A stretch of DNA of 15,595 bases, taken from NCBI GenBank assembly GCA_964528315.1, contig CAZGRO010000021.1, positions 1 through 15,595 of the forward strand, read 5' to 3'. The translations under genes were made by a program, and so were the position numbers. Position 1 is the stretch's first letter; each line of letters opens with the position of its first letter. The notes beneath the pieces were generated by a model that did not search any database, was not told where the DNA came from, and saw only the letters and a program-made list of their open reading frames with translations. Shown in pieces: positions 1-7,203 of this stretch. This stretch comes from JALHTG01 sp964528315 (GTDB lineage: Archaea > Thermoproteota > Bathyarchaeia > 40CM-2-53-6 > JALHTG01).

Positions 1-93
1 CAAGATCGAAGATGACCCGATAGGACTCTGGGATCCCCCGTGCCCGGAATGGTAGGAGTTGAGATGATCTTGGGGGGATTTGTAGAGCGCTCC

Positions 94-2262
94 CTAGGCC
101 ATCCTACCGTATTGATCTACCAGGTCCAAGTACCTGCTTTCCTCGAATTTCCAGCCTTCATTCCTAGAGTATAGGGAGATGGGAAGCCATCTTCGAAGGC
201 TAGACCCATACCCGTACATACCGACCATATTGAAGGAGCAGTTTGCCAGACGGGTCTTTACGAGGCGGTCATCCAGAACCATGAATAGCTGGTTGATCTC
301 GCCTGATGGGACTCCGACCTGGGCAAGGACTCCGTCGAATACTCCTTTTACTGCTGCTCCTCGCCAGGCTGGCAGTTTGTTCAGAGACTCAATCAAAGGT
401 CCGACGTAATCATCCTTGCACTCAATCGTGACGAGAGCGTATTCCTCTGCGCCAATTTTGAAAGGTTTTGCGACCGGTCTGAAAACTCTGTTTCTCAGTA
501 GCCTGTGGATCTTTCTGCTGACATACGCTCCCGTGATTCCCAGTGCCTTTCCGATCTCTGAGTAGGAGCTCCTGCCGTTATACATGAGTTTTTCAAGTAT
601 CTCAAGATCAAGCCTGTCGAAGGATATGCTTTCATTGTTCTGCGGGTGGCTTTGAGCATTGAGTGCTGCTTGCCTTTCTTTTATCGCCTTTGCAAGTCCA
701 GCCCCCCAGCTATCCCAATGCACATGCCAAACCGATTCCTCTGGCTCGAAGTATTCAAAACTCATGCTTGTATGGTCGCTTGTAGCTTTGAGAAAGATGA
801 CCTGTGACGCTAGGCCACAGCCCATCATCACGGACTCGAGTTTGCGAGCAAATCCTGTCTTCTCTTGCGGAACATTCACAACGATGAAGTAGTCCATTGG
901 ACCATACAATCGGTAGACATCTCGGCAGTAGGGTATCCTCCAAACCACTGATGGCAACCTGTCCGGCTTGGGCGTACGCATCAAGATCAACCATTCGTCT
1001 AACCCCAGAGCACGATCATTCGCATGAATGAAGAAGCGTAGACATGCCTTCTGAGTCAACCTTTCCATGAGCTTCGAGGCCGTTGGAATACTTGTGCCGA
1101 TCCGTTGAGCCAGCTCGCTCATGGGCATATTCGGCCTCTCGGCCAGCACATTGAAAAGAGCGATCTCATCCTTCGTAAGTTTCACCCGTGTCGGACGAGC
1201 CACTATCGCATCCAGAATCCTTCCATATTCCGCGACAGAACTGATTTGAAGAGATAGACGCTCCATTTCTGCAAGTCTGGACCAGGCTTGCCTGTAGAGG
1301 TCATCTCCCACGAAGTTCTCGTAGTACTCAAAGAATTCGGACACGCCAGTGATGCTTTCCTTAGCGTTTCTCGTTTCTTCTCTCAGCCCATGTCTTGCGA
1401 AAAGCCAGAATTCCTTCTCATATTTGTCCTCAAGAAGCTTTGTTACCAAGTACTCAGACTGCTCATACAGTCTTGGCACTGAGTCTGCGATCCTAGGAGT
1501 CAGATGACTGATCGCTTCCCTTGCCACGATGGAACGTCTCAACGCGTCGAAATACATCACAGGCGGGTTCACGTTCAAAATGGTCGGATTCGAATATCGG
1601 ACAACCCCCCATCTCTCCATCTTCTCATCCTCCAGATGCCAAGGATCGAAAAAGGAGACTAGTGCCAAATGCTCATCGTATTTTTCGGATTTCTCCCATT
1701 CTACGCCCAAAAAGGCCTCGGCACGTTTCAGAAGATTAGAGAGCTCTTGTCGAGCGTATCCTAGCTTCTGCCTCATTTCCTCATTTGGGTCAAAGGAGCC
1801 CTTTGAAAGAGCTGCTGTCTCTCTCAATACGGCGTCCACCAACGCTGAGTCTCTGTTCTCGAACAAAGCTGAGATTCTGTCATCAGACGCGCTCAGATGA
1901 ATTGCCTCGGTTATCTTGGCAAGTTCTGTGTAGAATTCCCTTCTGGCAGCTTCATTCTTGTATCGTTGTGTCAGGCGACTCATTATATTAGATGCTGCCT
2001 TTGATAGATAGCATCTGTAATAGTCGGAAGCAGGATGATAGCGATCTGAGCGACGCCTCCTGATTCGCCTATCGAAACGCTTTGGGTACTCCTTCTCGTT
2101 CCTAACGCCCTTGCACATCAGGAGGCGAATCTTCCGCTTCTTCTCTTCATCTATTTCAGCCTGAAATAGAGAGGCCTTCAAGTCTAGGCCAAATTCTATG
2201 AATCCTCTCTGATGCCTCGATTTTCTCTCGTAAAGATCAATGATCTCTCTGAGAGGACTCAT
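94..2262 (-). CDS. Large twin winged-helix (Lrp/AsnC-like) protein with a novel N-terminal region
   Basis: A 722-residue soluble protein. Two Lrp/AsnC-type helix-turn-helix segments are visible: residues about 362-408 (an MSELAQRIGTSIPTASKLME core) and about 548-594 (YSEIGKALGITGAYVSRKIH core). Each is followed by a roughly 100-residue alpha/beta stretch that could be a ligand-sensing or dimerisation unit. The N-terminal 350 residues are charged and mostly helical, basic around 60-75 (KRFDRRIRRRRSDR), and match no family I recognise. Normal Lrp proteins are about 150 residues, so this is a duplicated DNA-binding module on a large extra domain. The ATG at 2260-2262 is the first in frame. No Shine-Dalgarno is visible, but a TATA-like box lies about 50 nt upstream, so the leader is short. 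It ends 93 bp from the window edge. The DNA-binding role is inferred from the helix-turn-helix cores; targets are unknown. Confidence 0.85.
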   Translation of the reverse strand: MSPLREIIDLYERKSRHQRGFIEFGLDLKASLFQAEIDEEKKRKIRLLMCKGVRNEKEYPKRFDRRIRRRRSDRYHPASDYYRCYLSKAASNIMSRLTQRYKNEAARREFYTELAKITEAIHLSASDDRISALFENRDSALVDAVLRETAALSKGSFDPNEEMRQKLGYARQELSNLLKRAEAFLGVEWEKSEKYDEHLALVSFFDPWHLEDEKMERWGVVRYSNPTILNVNPPVMYFDALRRSIVAREAISHLTPRIADSVPRLYEQSEYLVTKLLEDKYEKEFWLFARHGLREETRNAKESITGVSEFFEYYENFVGDDLYRQAWSRLAEMERLSLQISSVAEYGRILDAIVARPTRVKLTKDEIALFNVLAERPNMPMSELAQRIGTSIPTASKLMERLTQKACLRFFIHANDRALGLDEWLILMRTPKPDRLPSVVWRIPYCRDVYRLYGPMDYFIVVNVPQEKTGFARKLESVMMGCGLASQVIFLKATSDHTSMSFEYFEPEESVWHVHWDSWGAGLAKAIKERQAALNAQSHPQNNESISFDRLDLEILEKLMYNGRSSYSEIGKALGITGAYVSRKIHRLLRNRVFRPVAKPFKIGAEEYALVTIECKDDYVGPLIESLNKLPAWRGAAVKGVFDGVLAQVGVPSGEINQLFMVLDDRLVKTRLANCSFNMVGMYGYGSSLRRWLPISLYSRNEGWKFEESRYLDLVDQYGRMA

Positions 2263-2308
2263 GCCACATCATGGCCCATGGAGCTGCGTCATAGGTGCTG
2301 AAAAGGCG

Positions 2309-2318
2309 AATTAAATAG
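2309..2318 (-). promoter_or_regulatory. Probable archaeal TATA box for the 722-residue gene
   Basis: On the minus strand the sequence reads CTATTTAATT. With the usual 25-nt spacing, transcription would start near 2288, about 25 nt before the ATG at 2262. Judged by eye only. Confidence 0.45.
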
Positions 2319-2350
2319 CTCTTTGAAGGCCGATCGTATGTTTAGCCCAG

Positions 2351-2818
2351 CTATATCTCTCCGATTAGCAGAACTGATGCCATACCAAGAACGAAACCGA
2401 CAATCACCCTGACATTGAAAGTCTCTTTGAAGATGACAGCACTCGCCGCTGCGGTCGAGGCTATGGACACCACCGTGAGAAGCGCGTTCAATCGTCCGAG
2501 CCCGGTTACAGAAAGAGGTATTCCGATCAGGAAACGGGAGATGAAAAGCATCACTAGCGCTAGGAATATGGCCGGATAGAAAAGGTACTTGATCCCGAAG
2601 AAAGCTTCTCTTAGCATGTAGCCTCCGAAGAAAGTCATCGCCACGCCAATCGCAAGAATTGCCAATCCTATGAATGCCGCCTTCGAAAGCTCCATTTGAA
2701 GAAGACGGTCAAGAGTCAGAGTTCCAAAAGCATTTGTTCCATATTTGAAGAGCACGCTGCCGACTGTTCCTATGACTGTTATTGCAAGTATGGAGAGCCA
2801 AAATCGCGAGTCCATCAT
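2351..2818 (-). CDS. DMT/EamA-like small integral membrane protein
   Basis: A 155-residue very hydrophobic protein with about five predicted membrane helices (roughly 5-25, 46-68, 78-98, 105-130 and 136-153). The end, with IFKETFNVRVIVGFVLGM and then a hydrophobic VLLIG, resembles the last helices of one EamA/small-multidrug-resistance half-unit, where a conserved Glu precedes the final helix. A membrane transporter or flippase-like role is inferred from that resemblance only; the substrate cannot be read. It is half the length of a standard ten-helix DMT transporter, so it would need to dimerise. Two tandem ATGs (2813-2818) begin the frame, with no strong ribosome site. A TATA-like GTATAAGT at 2881-2888 (read on the minus strand) would give a leader of about 40 nt. 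Confidence 0.75.
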   Translation of the reverse strand: MMDSRFWLSILAITVIGTVGSVLFKYGTNAFGTLTLDRLLQMELSKAAFIGLAILAIGVAMTFFGGYMLREAFFGIKYLFYPAIFLALVMLFISRFLIGIPLSVTGLGRLNALLTVVSIASTAAASAVIFKETFNVRVIVGFVLGMASVLLIGEI

Positions 2819-2880
2819 TTTCTCACATCTATCCTTGGTTCAAGCATACTGGGTGTGCACCACAACTAGTCGTGTCCTCA

Positions 2881-2888
2881 GTATAAGT
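2881..2888 (-). promoter_or_regulatory. Possible TATA box for the DMT-like gene
   Basis: ACTTATAC on the minus strand, about 65 nt before the ATG at 2818. The surrounding 2819-3013 stretch contains no gene I can support. Confidence 0.3.
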
Positions 2889-3013
2889 TGTGTGTCTACA
2901 AGAATTCGAAACCGCTCGTGCATATGCAAGGTCGGAAAATGCGCATGCCTTCGCTGGTAATGGTAGCAGGAAAGCGCTAGAGATTTGGACAGTTACGCGT
3001 AAAGATCTTGAGT

Positions 3014-3265
3014 TCAGGTCTTGGTTTCCGGAGGCGGCACAATATCTTCAAGCGGAGGCGTTGTCAACATGGTCCAGCCGATCCACATCAGTATAACCAG
3101 AACGGCGAGAACCGCCAGCACCACCGGGATGGCGATCGCGAGCTCTTGCAGCTGTTTGAGAAACGCCATGCCAAGGTATCCCCCGATGAAAACAGAAACA
3201 TAGGCAACTGCAACAATAAGAGAAAGCAGGAAGACCAGCGCGCCATACATTTGATCTTTGCTCAT
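3014..3265 (-). CDS. Small two-helix membrane protein, unknown function
   Basis: An 83-residue protein with two hydrophobic helices (about 8-35 and 42-66), joined by a short KQLQE turn and ending in a proline-rich polar tail (PPLEDIVPPPETKT). No family is recognised. The ATG at 3263-3265 has no Shine-Dalgarno, but a strong TATA box sits about 33 nt upstream, so the mRNA is probably nearly leaderless. The short hydrophobic reading frame with its own promoter supports a real gene. It lies downstream of thrS on the same strand, separated by an 82-nt gap that contains its promoter, so it is probably transcribed independently. Confidence 0.65.
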   Translation of the reverse strand: MSKDQMYGALVFLLSLIVAVAYVSVFIGGYLGMAFLKQLQELAIAIPVVLAVLAVLVILMWIGWTMLTTPPLEDIVPPPETKT

Positions 3266-3296
3266 AGGCCATCGCTTCTTGTTGAGCCGTTATTCC

Positions 3297-3304
3297 ATAT
3301 AAAA
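3297..3304 (-). promoter_or_regulatory. TATA box for the two-helix membrane protein gene
   Basis: Reads TTTTATAT within GTTTTATATGG on the minus strand. Its centre is about 34 nt from the ATG at 3265, implying a leader of only a few nucleotides, a common archaeal arrangement. This is the clearest single TATA element in the left part of the window. Confidence 0.6.
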
Positions 3305-3347
3305 CTTGTACTTGTTCCCGCTATCTGCTATTCCCAGAGACTTCTGG

Positions 3348-5192
3348 CTACAGTTTGTACATGGGTCTTTGACTAAGGAGACGAGGCATCTTCAGGCCAG
3401 AACGCGGATAACTACCAGTCTGCTCGACTATGTCTCTGATTACTTCGTCAAGGGAGACAGATTTTTGCTCTCCAGTCTCCCTCTTTCTGAGATTTAACAG
3501 ATGGGACTCCAACTCTTTCTCTCCTATGACAGCTATGTAAGGAACCCAATCCATCTCCGCATCTCTGACACGTTTCGCAAGAGACTCCGCTCGGTCGTCA
3601 AGGTCAACTCTGATGCCCGCTTCCTCAATCTTTGACAGAAGGCCATTGGAGTACTGGATGAACTGCTCGTTGACGGGTATCAATCTGACTTGGACAGGCG
3701 TCAGCCACAAGGGCAGATGCGGAACCTTGCCCTCTTTCTCCATTTTGACAGCTGTATCAAGAGCAGAGAATATGTATCGTTCAACTGTACCAATCAGCGC
3801 AGTGTGTATCACAGGCGGATACTGCTTGTTTCCACTCGAGTCTGTGTATGATATGCCAAACCTCTTTGTGTTGCCTACGTCTATCTGGAATGTTGCTATC
3901 TCCCTGGGCCTTCCTAACTCGTCGATGATTGTGTACTCTACATTGATTACCCAGTAGTAGATGGATTCAGGAACGAAGCACATGAGAACAGGCTTCTTCT
4001 CCACCGCCAGAAGCTCGTTGAAGAAGGCCTTATTCTGTTCGTAGAAGGACCTTGTCGTATTGTAGATTGAGACGTAGTCTCTTCCAAGCCTTCCGATTTC
4101 CTCATATATCTTCCTGTGAGTCTTCATGGCAGAGACCTTCGACTCCTCTAGGTCTTTGCTGAAAATGTGCAGGTCCGGCATGTGCAGTTTCCTGACCCTA
4201 AAGCAGAGAAGCAGCTCTCCGCTCTGCTCAAGTCTGTAGCTGTCAGCCACCTCGAAGGTTCCCAGGGGAAGATGTCGGTAGCTTATGGCCCAGTCCTTCA
4301 GCATTGCGAACTGCTGGTGGCAGGCGGCATATCTTAGCACATAGCTCTTCTCGTCTAGGTTCACTTGGTAGAGCCGGGCTCCAAACAGGTCGGCATGCTC
4401 CCTCACCGGTTTGACCGAGAGATCGAACATGTTGGTGCCTCTAACCGCGAAGACCGGCATACCTAAGGAGTTCGCTACCTTCCAAGAATACTCGGCGACG
4501 AGTTCGAACATCATGTTTGCTTCTGGCGCATACCTCATGTGCCCCACATCCGAATACGGTTCCCACTCCAATCCGAATTTCCTGCAATAGTCTAGAAAGC
4601 GAGGCTTGCCTCCCGTCAGCCCTATCTTGAAGGCTTCTTTCTCAACCAGCATCTTCAAGTCATTTTCATTTGGCTTGAAGGCGTATGTCTTCGGGTCGTG
4701 GATTCGCCCCTCCAAATCAAGAATAGCGTATTCGACCTCTATGCGCGGTTCTTTTGGTCGCTCCTCCTCAGCTGTAATGGTCCTGGAGAGTTCTGACAAT
4801 GGATGCCCTTTACATGATATGTTGAAGCTCTTGTACCACCCAAAAGGGCTCTTCGTGACGACATATCCTCTCTTCTCCAGTTCCGCCTTCATCTCTCTGA
4901 GAATCTGTATTGCCACATCTGGGGATGCTAGGTTGCTCGACAGATGAGCGTAAGGGTAGATCACGATTCTATTTGTCTTAACCCAGTCAGCAACTTCTTC
5001 AATTGATTTGACCGCGTTTTGTGCCACATTCTTCGGATTCTTTTCATCTGTTTTCTCCACTGTGCAAAAGGTAACCAAGGCGTCCGTCACTGTGGTCGCT
5101 CTCTCAGCGTTCGTTACCTGCTCTGGTTTCTCGATCGCTTTCTCAATCACTTGATACTCAAAATGCTCTGAATGTATCAATAGTATTCGCAT
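3348..5192 (-). CDS. thrS: Threonyl-tRNA synthetase, archaeal type with editing domain
   Basis: A 614-residue cytoplasmic class II synthetase that attaches threonine to tRNA-Thr. Residues 1-143 form the archaeal D-Tyr-deacylase-like editing domain that removes mischarged serine. From the ATG at 5192, His83, Tyr120, Lys121 and Glu134 fall exactly where the Pyrococcus catalytic residues are. The catalytic core has the three zinc ligands: Cys291 (in AACHQQF), His342 (in PDLHIF) and His463 (in PPVIHTAL), with the motif 3 arginine in IGTVER. The anticodon-binding domain runs from about 495 to the end. A TTG at 5198 would add two residues, but AGAGGG at 5201-5206 lies 8 nt before the ATG at 5192 and only 2 nt before the TTG, so the ATG is chosen. 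A zinc-finger gene lies 21 nt upstream, probably in the same transcript. Confidence 0.97.
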   Translation of the reverse strand: MRILLIHSEHFEYQVIEKAIEKPEQVTNAERATTVTDALVTFCTVEKTDEKNPKNVAQNAVKSIEEVADWVKTNRIVIYPYAHLSSNLASPDVAIQILREMKAELEKRGYVVTKSPFGWYKSFNISCKGHPLSELSRTITAEEERPKEPRIEVEYAILDLEGRIHDPKTYAFKPNENDLKMLVEKEAFKIGLTGGKPRFLDYCRKFGLEWEPYSDVGHMRYAPEANMMFELVAEYSWKVANSLGMPVFAVRGTNMFDLSVKPVREHADLFGARLYQVNLDEKSYVLRYAACHQQFAMLKDWAISYRHLPLGTFEVADSYRLEQSGELLLCFRVRKLHMPDLHIFSKDLEESKVSAMKTHRKIYEEIGRLGRDYVSIYNTTRSFYEQNKAFFNELLAVEKKPVLMCFVPESIYYWVINVEYTIIDELGRPREIATFQIDVGNTKRFGISYTDSSGNKQYPPVIHTALIGTVERYIFSALDTAVKMEKEGKVPHLPLWLTPVQVRLIPVNEQFIQYSNGLLSKIEEAGIRVDLDDRAESLAKRVRDAEMDWVPYIAVIGEKELESHLLNLRKRETGEQKSVSLDEVIRDIVEQTGSYPRSGLKMPRLLSQRPMYKL

Positions 5193-5200
5193 TAACAAAA

Positions 5201-5206
5201 CCCTCT
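5201..5206 (-). promoter_or_regulatory. Ribosome binding site that sets the thrS start
   Basis: AGAGGG on the minus strand, 8 nt before the ATG at 5192. It decides between the ATG and the upstream TTG at 5198. Confidence 0.7.
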
Positions 5207-5213
5207 TTGTGCT

Positions 5214-5420
5214 CTATGGGTTCCAACGCCATTTCTGAAGTCTACGATTCTGTCTCAGATTCTTCTTCAATTCTCTGTAGTGCTTCTTGCATAGGTAGGC
5301 TCTCCTTGCGTCACCTATGTTCAGCTTCGCCTGCGAGGCGTCTTCAGCCGAGATTGACCGCACAGCCTTCTCCCCGCAGCCTGACACGTTGCAGCTGACC
5401 CCTTTATCTATCCTGCCCAT
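5214..5420 (-). CDS. Small basic zinc-finger protein upstream of thrS
   Basis: A 68-residue basic protein with putative zinc ligands Cys10, Cys15, Cys44 and His47 (C-x4-C ... C-x2-H), then an Arg/Lys-rich helix (KKHYRELKKNLRQNRR) ending WRWNP. The pattern suggests a one-zinc nucleic-acid-binding fold. I do not recognise a named family, and an RNA- or tRNA-related role is inference from basic charge and position. Its stop is 21 nt before the thrS ATG on the same strand, so the two are likely co-transcribed. No Shine-Dalgarno precedes its ATG. Confidence 0.75.
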   Translation of the reverse strand: MGRIDKGVSCNVSGCGEKAVRSISAEDASQAKLNIGDARRAYLCKKHYRELKKNLRQNRRLQKWRWNP

Positions 5421-5460
5421 CTAGACATCAAATCCAGTGCTCATGGGACTGATGATGCTG

Positions 5461-5487
5461 ACTATATGTCATCTTGCCAGTTTAAAG
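5461..5487 (-). promoter_or_regulatory. Candidate promoter of the zinc-finger/thrS operon
   Basis: Two TATA-like elements on the minus strand: CTTTAAAC (5480-5487, preceded by an ACC that could be a BRE) and CATATAGT (around 5462-5469). They would give leaders of about 36 or 20 nt before the ATG at 5420. Which one is used cannot be settled by eye. The rest of the 5421-5649 divergent region shows no gene. Confidence 0.4.
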
Positions 5488-5649
5488 GTAGACTGATCTA
5501 AGCTTTGGCTCAACCACACAAGAAGCCCACCTAGAATGAGTGTAATCCTACATGTAATACTGCCCCGCAAGCACAGAGATTGACCGAAATGCATACTAGA
5601 AGCGAGGTCTCTTGAGCCCTAGAGAAATAGCGCACGCGGAAAGGAAGAT

Positions 5650-6384
5650 ATGCAGGCTAAATCACTGAGACTCAAACAGATCCCATCATTCTTCTCAGTT
5701 TGGATTGTGATGCTGCTTTGTGCCATTTTGCTGTCAACCTTCCTTCACGAACTGGCGCATGGATTAGGCGCGAGAATGGACCGTGTCCATGTGAGCACAG
5801 GATTCAATAAGGTGGGCAATCCTAACAGGACACCGGACGACCCGGACTTTCGCACCAATATGGCCGAAAGCGTGTTGTCAAGCATGCTGGGGCCGGTCCT
5901 GAGTTGGGCATTGGCGATTGCATTCACTACGCTCCTCCATCTGCTCAGCCGGCCAAGACGAAGCGCGCTGCTGATCAATGCCTTTGCTCAGATCAACTGC
6001 ACGTTGCGTGCCCTCCCAGTCTTGTTCTTTCTCCTTCCGACTTTAACGGGACAGCTTCATGTTGAGGACGAGGTCTCTTGGGGAATCTGGTATGTGAAAA
6101 TGCTCCTGCGCCCAGAATTGGCTCAGATAGACGTTCACACACTGGCAGCAACCCAGTCGCAACTGTTGCTCTCGTATCCTGCTGTGTGGTTTCCGTCCCT
6201 GGCCTCGCTCTTCATCTCGCTGGCATGTCTTTCATTGACTTATGCACAGAGTTTCAAGCTGTGGAGCGGAGTGCTGAGCAATTGGAAGACACGCTGGTTC
6301 TTCTGCCTACTACCCCCTCTGGTATGGCTTTTTTCTTATCCGTTGCTGGACGCGCTTGACCGGGTCGTTCGTATTAACTGGTGA
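5650..6384 (+). CDS. Integral-membrane HExxH metalloprotease-like protein (M50-like)
   Basis: A 244-residue polytopic membrane protein. The first helix (about 14-36) ends in HELAHG (33-38), the HExxH zinc-binding signature placed inside a membrane helix as in site-2-protease (M50) enzymes. A second helix starts with GPVLSWALAI (81-90), comparable to the M50 'GP' helix. Three further hydrophobic stretches lie around 117-135, 178-199 and 215-234. The usual third-ligand motif (N-x2-P-x4-DG) is not obvious; Asp/Glu in HVEDEVSW (137-144) or Asp234/Asp237 near the C terminus could substitute. Membrane localisation is clear; protease activity is inferred. GGAAAGGAAG ends 1 nt before the ATG (5639-5648), with the AAGG core within range, and supports this start. 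The next gene has its own TATA box. Confidence 0.75.
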   Translation: MQAKSLRLKQIPSFFSVWIVMLLCAILLSTFLHELAHGLGARMDRVHVSTGFNKVGNPNRTPDDPDFRTNMAESVLSSMLGPVLSWALAIAFTTLLHLLSRPRRSALLINAFAQINCTLRALPVLFFLLPTLTGQLHVEDEVSWGIWYVKMLLRPELAQIDVHTLAATQSQLLLSYPAVWFPSLASLFISLACLSLTYAQSFKLWSGVLSNWKTRWFFCLLPPLVWLFSYPLLDALDRVVRINW

Positions 6385-6420
6385 CTCCAGAAGGATCGGG
6401 CTATTTGATGTGCGCACATG

Positions 6421-6427
6421 TTTAAAC
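6421..6427 (+). promoter_or_regulatory. TATA box for the CDP-alcohol transferase gene
   Basis: TTTAAAC lies 34-40 nt before the GTG start at 6461. Transcription would start near 6448, leaving a leader just long enough to hold the GAGG ribosome site at 6450-6453. Confidence 0.55.
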
Positions 6428-6460
6428 GGTTACTTGTACATCGTAGTTTGAGGAAGATTG

Positions 6461-7033
6461 GTGCTTACTCAGCTGAAAGAAAGCTCGAAGAGATTCTTTG
6501 ACTTCTATGCCAGACAGCTTCATCGACTTGGCTTCAGCCCAGTCGCGACGAGTCTTCTCGGCTTGACTTTGGCTGTGGGATCCTCATTCTTTTACTACGT
6601 CTCAGCGGGCAACCGGCCTTCCTTGTGGTTGGCTGGTGCATTGCTATTGCTGTCCGGATTCTTCGACCTTTTGGATGGATCTTTGGCCAGACTGTATGGA
6701 CAGGTAACCAGATTCGGCGGGTTCTGCGACTCTGTGATAGACAAGGTCGGCGAGATGCTCGTTCTATCGGCAATCACCTTGGCCGGACTGTGCTCCACCT
6801 TCTGGGGAATTTGGGCAATATCAAGCTCGATCTTGGTAAGCTACACGAGAGCGCGAGGAGAAAGCGAAGGCGCGAACATGACGGTGGGTGTAGCTGAGCG
6901 ACCTGAGAGACTGCTAATCCTTTTTGCTTCGACGCTTGCTGAAGCGATCAATGTGGGGGTCATTGTAGTATCGATCCTTGCGTCAGTCACAGTTGCACAA
7001 AGGATCTATCGAGCACATAGAGAGCTTTCGTAG
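6461..7033 (+). CDS. CDP-alcohol phosphatidyltransferase, probably archaetidylinositol-phosphate synthase
   Basis: A 190-residue membrane enzyme of polar-lipid synthesis. It carries the complete family signature D-x2-D-G-x2-A-R-x8-G-x3-D-x3-D: Asp69, Asp72-Gly73, Ala76-Arg77, Gly86, Asp90 and Asp94, all metal/CDP-binding residues. About five to six helices flank it. Such enzymes displace CMP from a CDP-activated lipid with an alcohol. In archaea a protein of this size, with a downstream YTRARGESEG and ERPERLLIL segment, fits transfer of inositol phosphate to CDP-archaeol, but the alcohol cannot be proven from sequence. The frame opens at TTG 6458; GTG 6461 is preferred because GAGG at 6450-6453 lies 7 nt upstream. 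Confidence 0.9.
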   Translation: MLTQLKESSKRFFDFYARQLHRLGFSPVATSLLGLTLAVGSSFFYYVSAGNRPSLWLAGALLLLSGFFDLLDGSLARLYGQVTRFGGFCDSVIDKVGEMLVLSAITLAGLCSTFWGIWAISSSILVSYTRARGESEGANMTVGVAERPERLLILFASTLAEAINVGVIVVSILASVTVAQRIYRAHRELS

Positions 7034-7091
7034 AGACTAAACAATATCTTGACATTCAGATCCAGTAAGAGCCTCGGGAAAATCATACATG

Positions 7092-7117
7092 GTCAAACAC
7101 GCATATTCGTGAATGAC
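7092..7117. repeat. Imperfect 10-6-10 inverted repeat after the lipid gene
   Basis: Arms GTCAAACACG and CGTGAATGAC match at 8 of 10 positions around CATATT. It begins 58 nt after the stop at 7033. It could be a transcript-end hairpin or a protein-binding site; it lies about 30 nt before the padR TATA box. Confidence 0.4.
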
Positions 7118-7148
7118 TTGCTTCGGTTGAATGCAGGTTTCCGGTGCG

Positions 7149-7156
7149 TTTATTAA
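7149..7156 (+). promoter_or_regulatory. TATA box for the PadR-type regulator gene
   Basis: TTTATTAA, followed about 25 nt later by a perfect palindrome. Transcription would start around 7178, about 26 nt before the ATG at 7204. Confidence 0.6.
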
Positions 7157-7165
7157 GTTGTTGAT

Positions 7166-7190
7166 ACGACTTAAAGTCGTCCCCACGACT
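7166..7190. promoter_or_regulatory. Probable operator: perfect palindrome plus an extra half-site
   Basis: ACGACTTAAAGTCGT (7166-7180) is a perfect 7-1-7 inverted repeat. A third ACGACT half-site follows at 7185-7190, 19 bp from the start of the first arm. The palindrome covers the expected transcription start, so a bound protein would block RNA polymerase. Self-repression by the adjacent PadR-type protein is the simplest inference. Confidence 0.6.
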
Positions 7191-7203
7191 AGATGACACG
7201 AAA

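Noticed and set aside
1..93. CAAGATC (1-7) and GATCTTG (66-72) inverted repeat past the end of the first gene
   Set aside because: Seven-bp arms 58 bp apart at the window edge are expected by chance; no U-tract or other sign of function.
1529..1900. A 123-codon plus-strand frame within the large regulator gene
   Set aside because: Serine-rich antisense shadow of a strongly coding minus-strand gene; no promoter or ribosome site.
2890..3096. A 68-codon plus-strand frame in the gap before the DMT-like gene
   Set aside because: It overlaps the 3' end of the two-helix membrane gene antisense and has no recognisable content; treated as chance.
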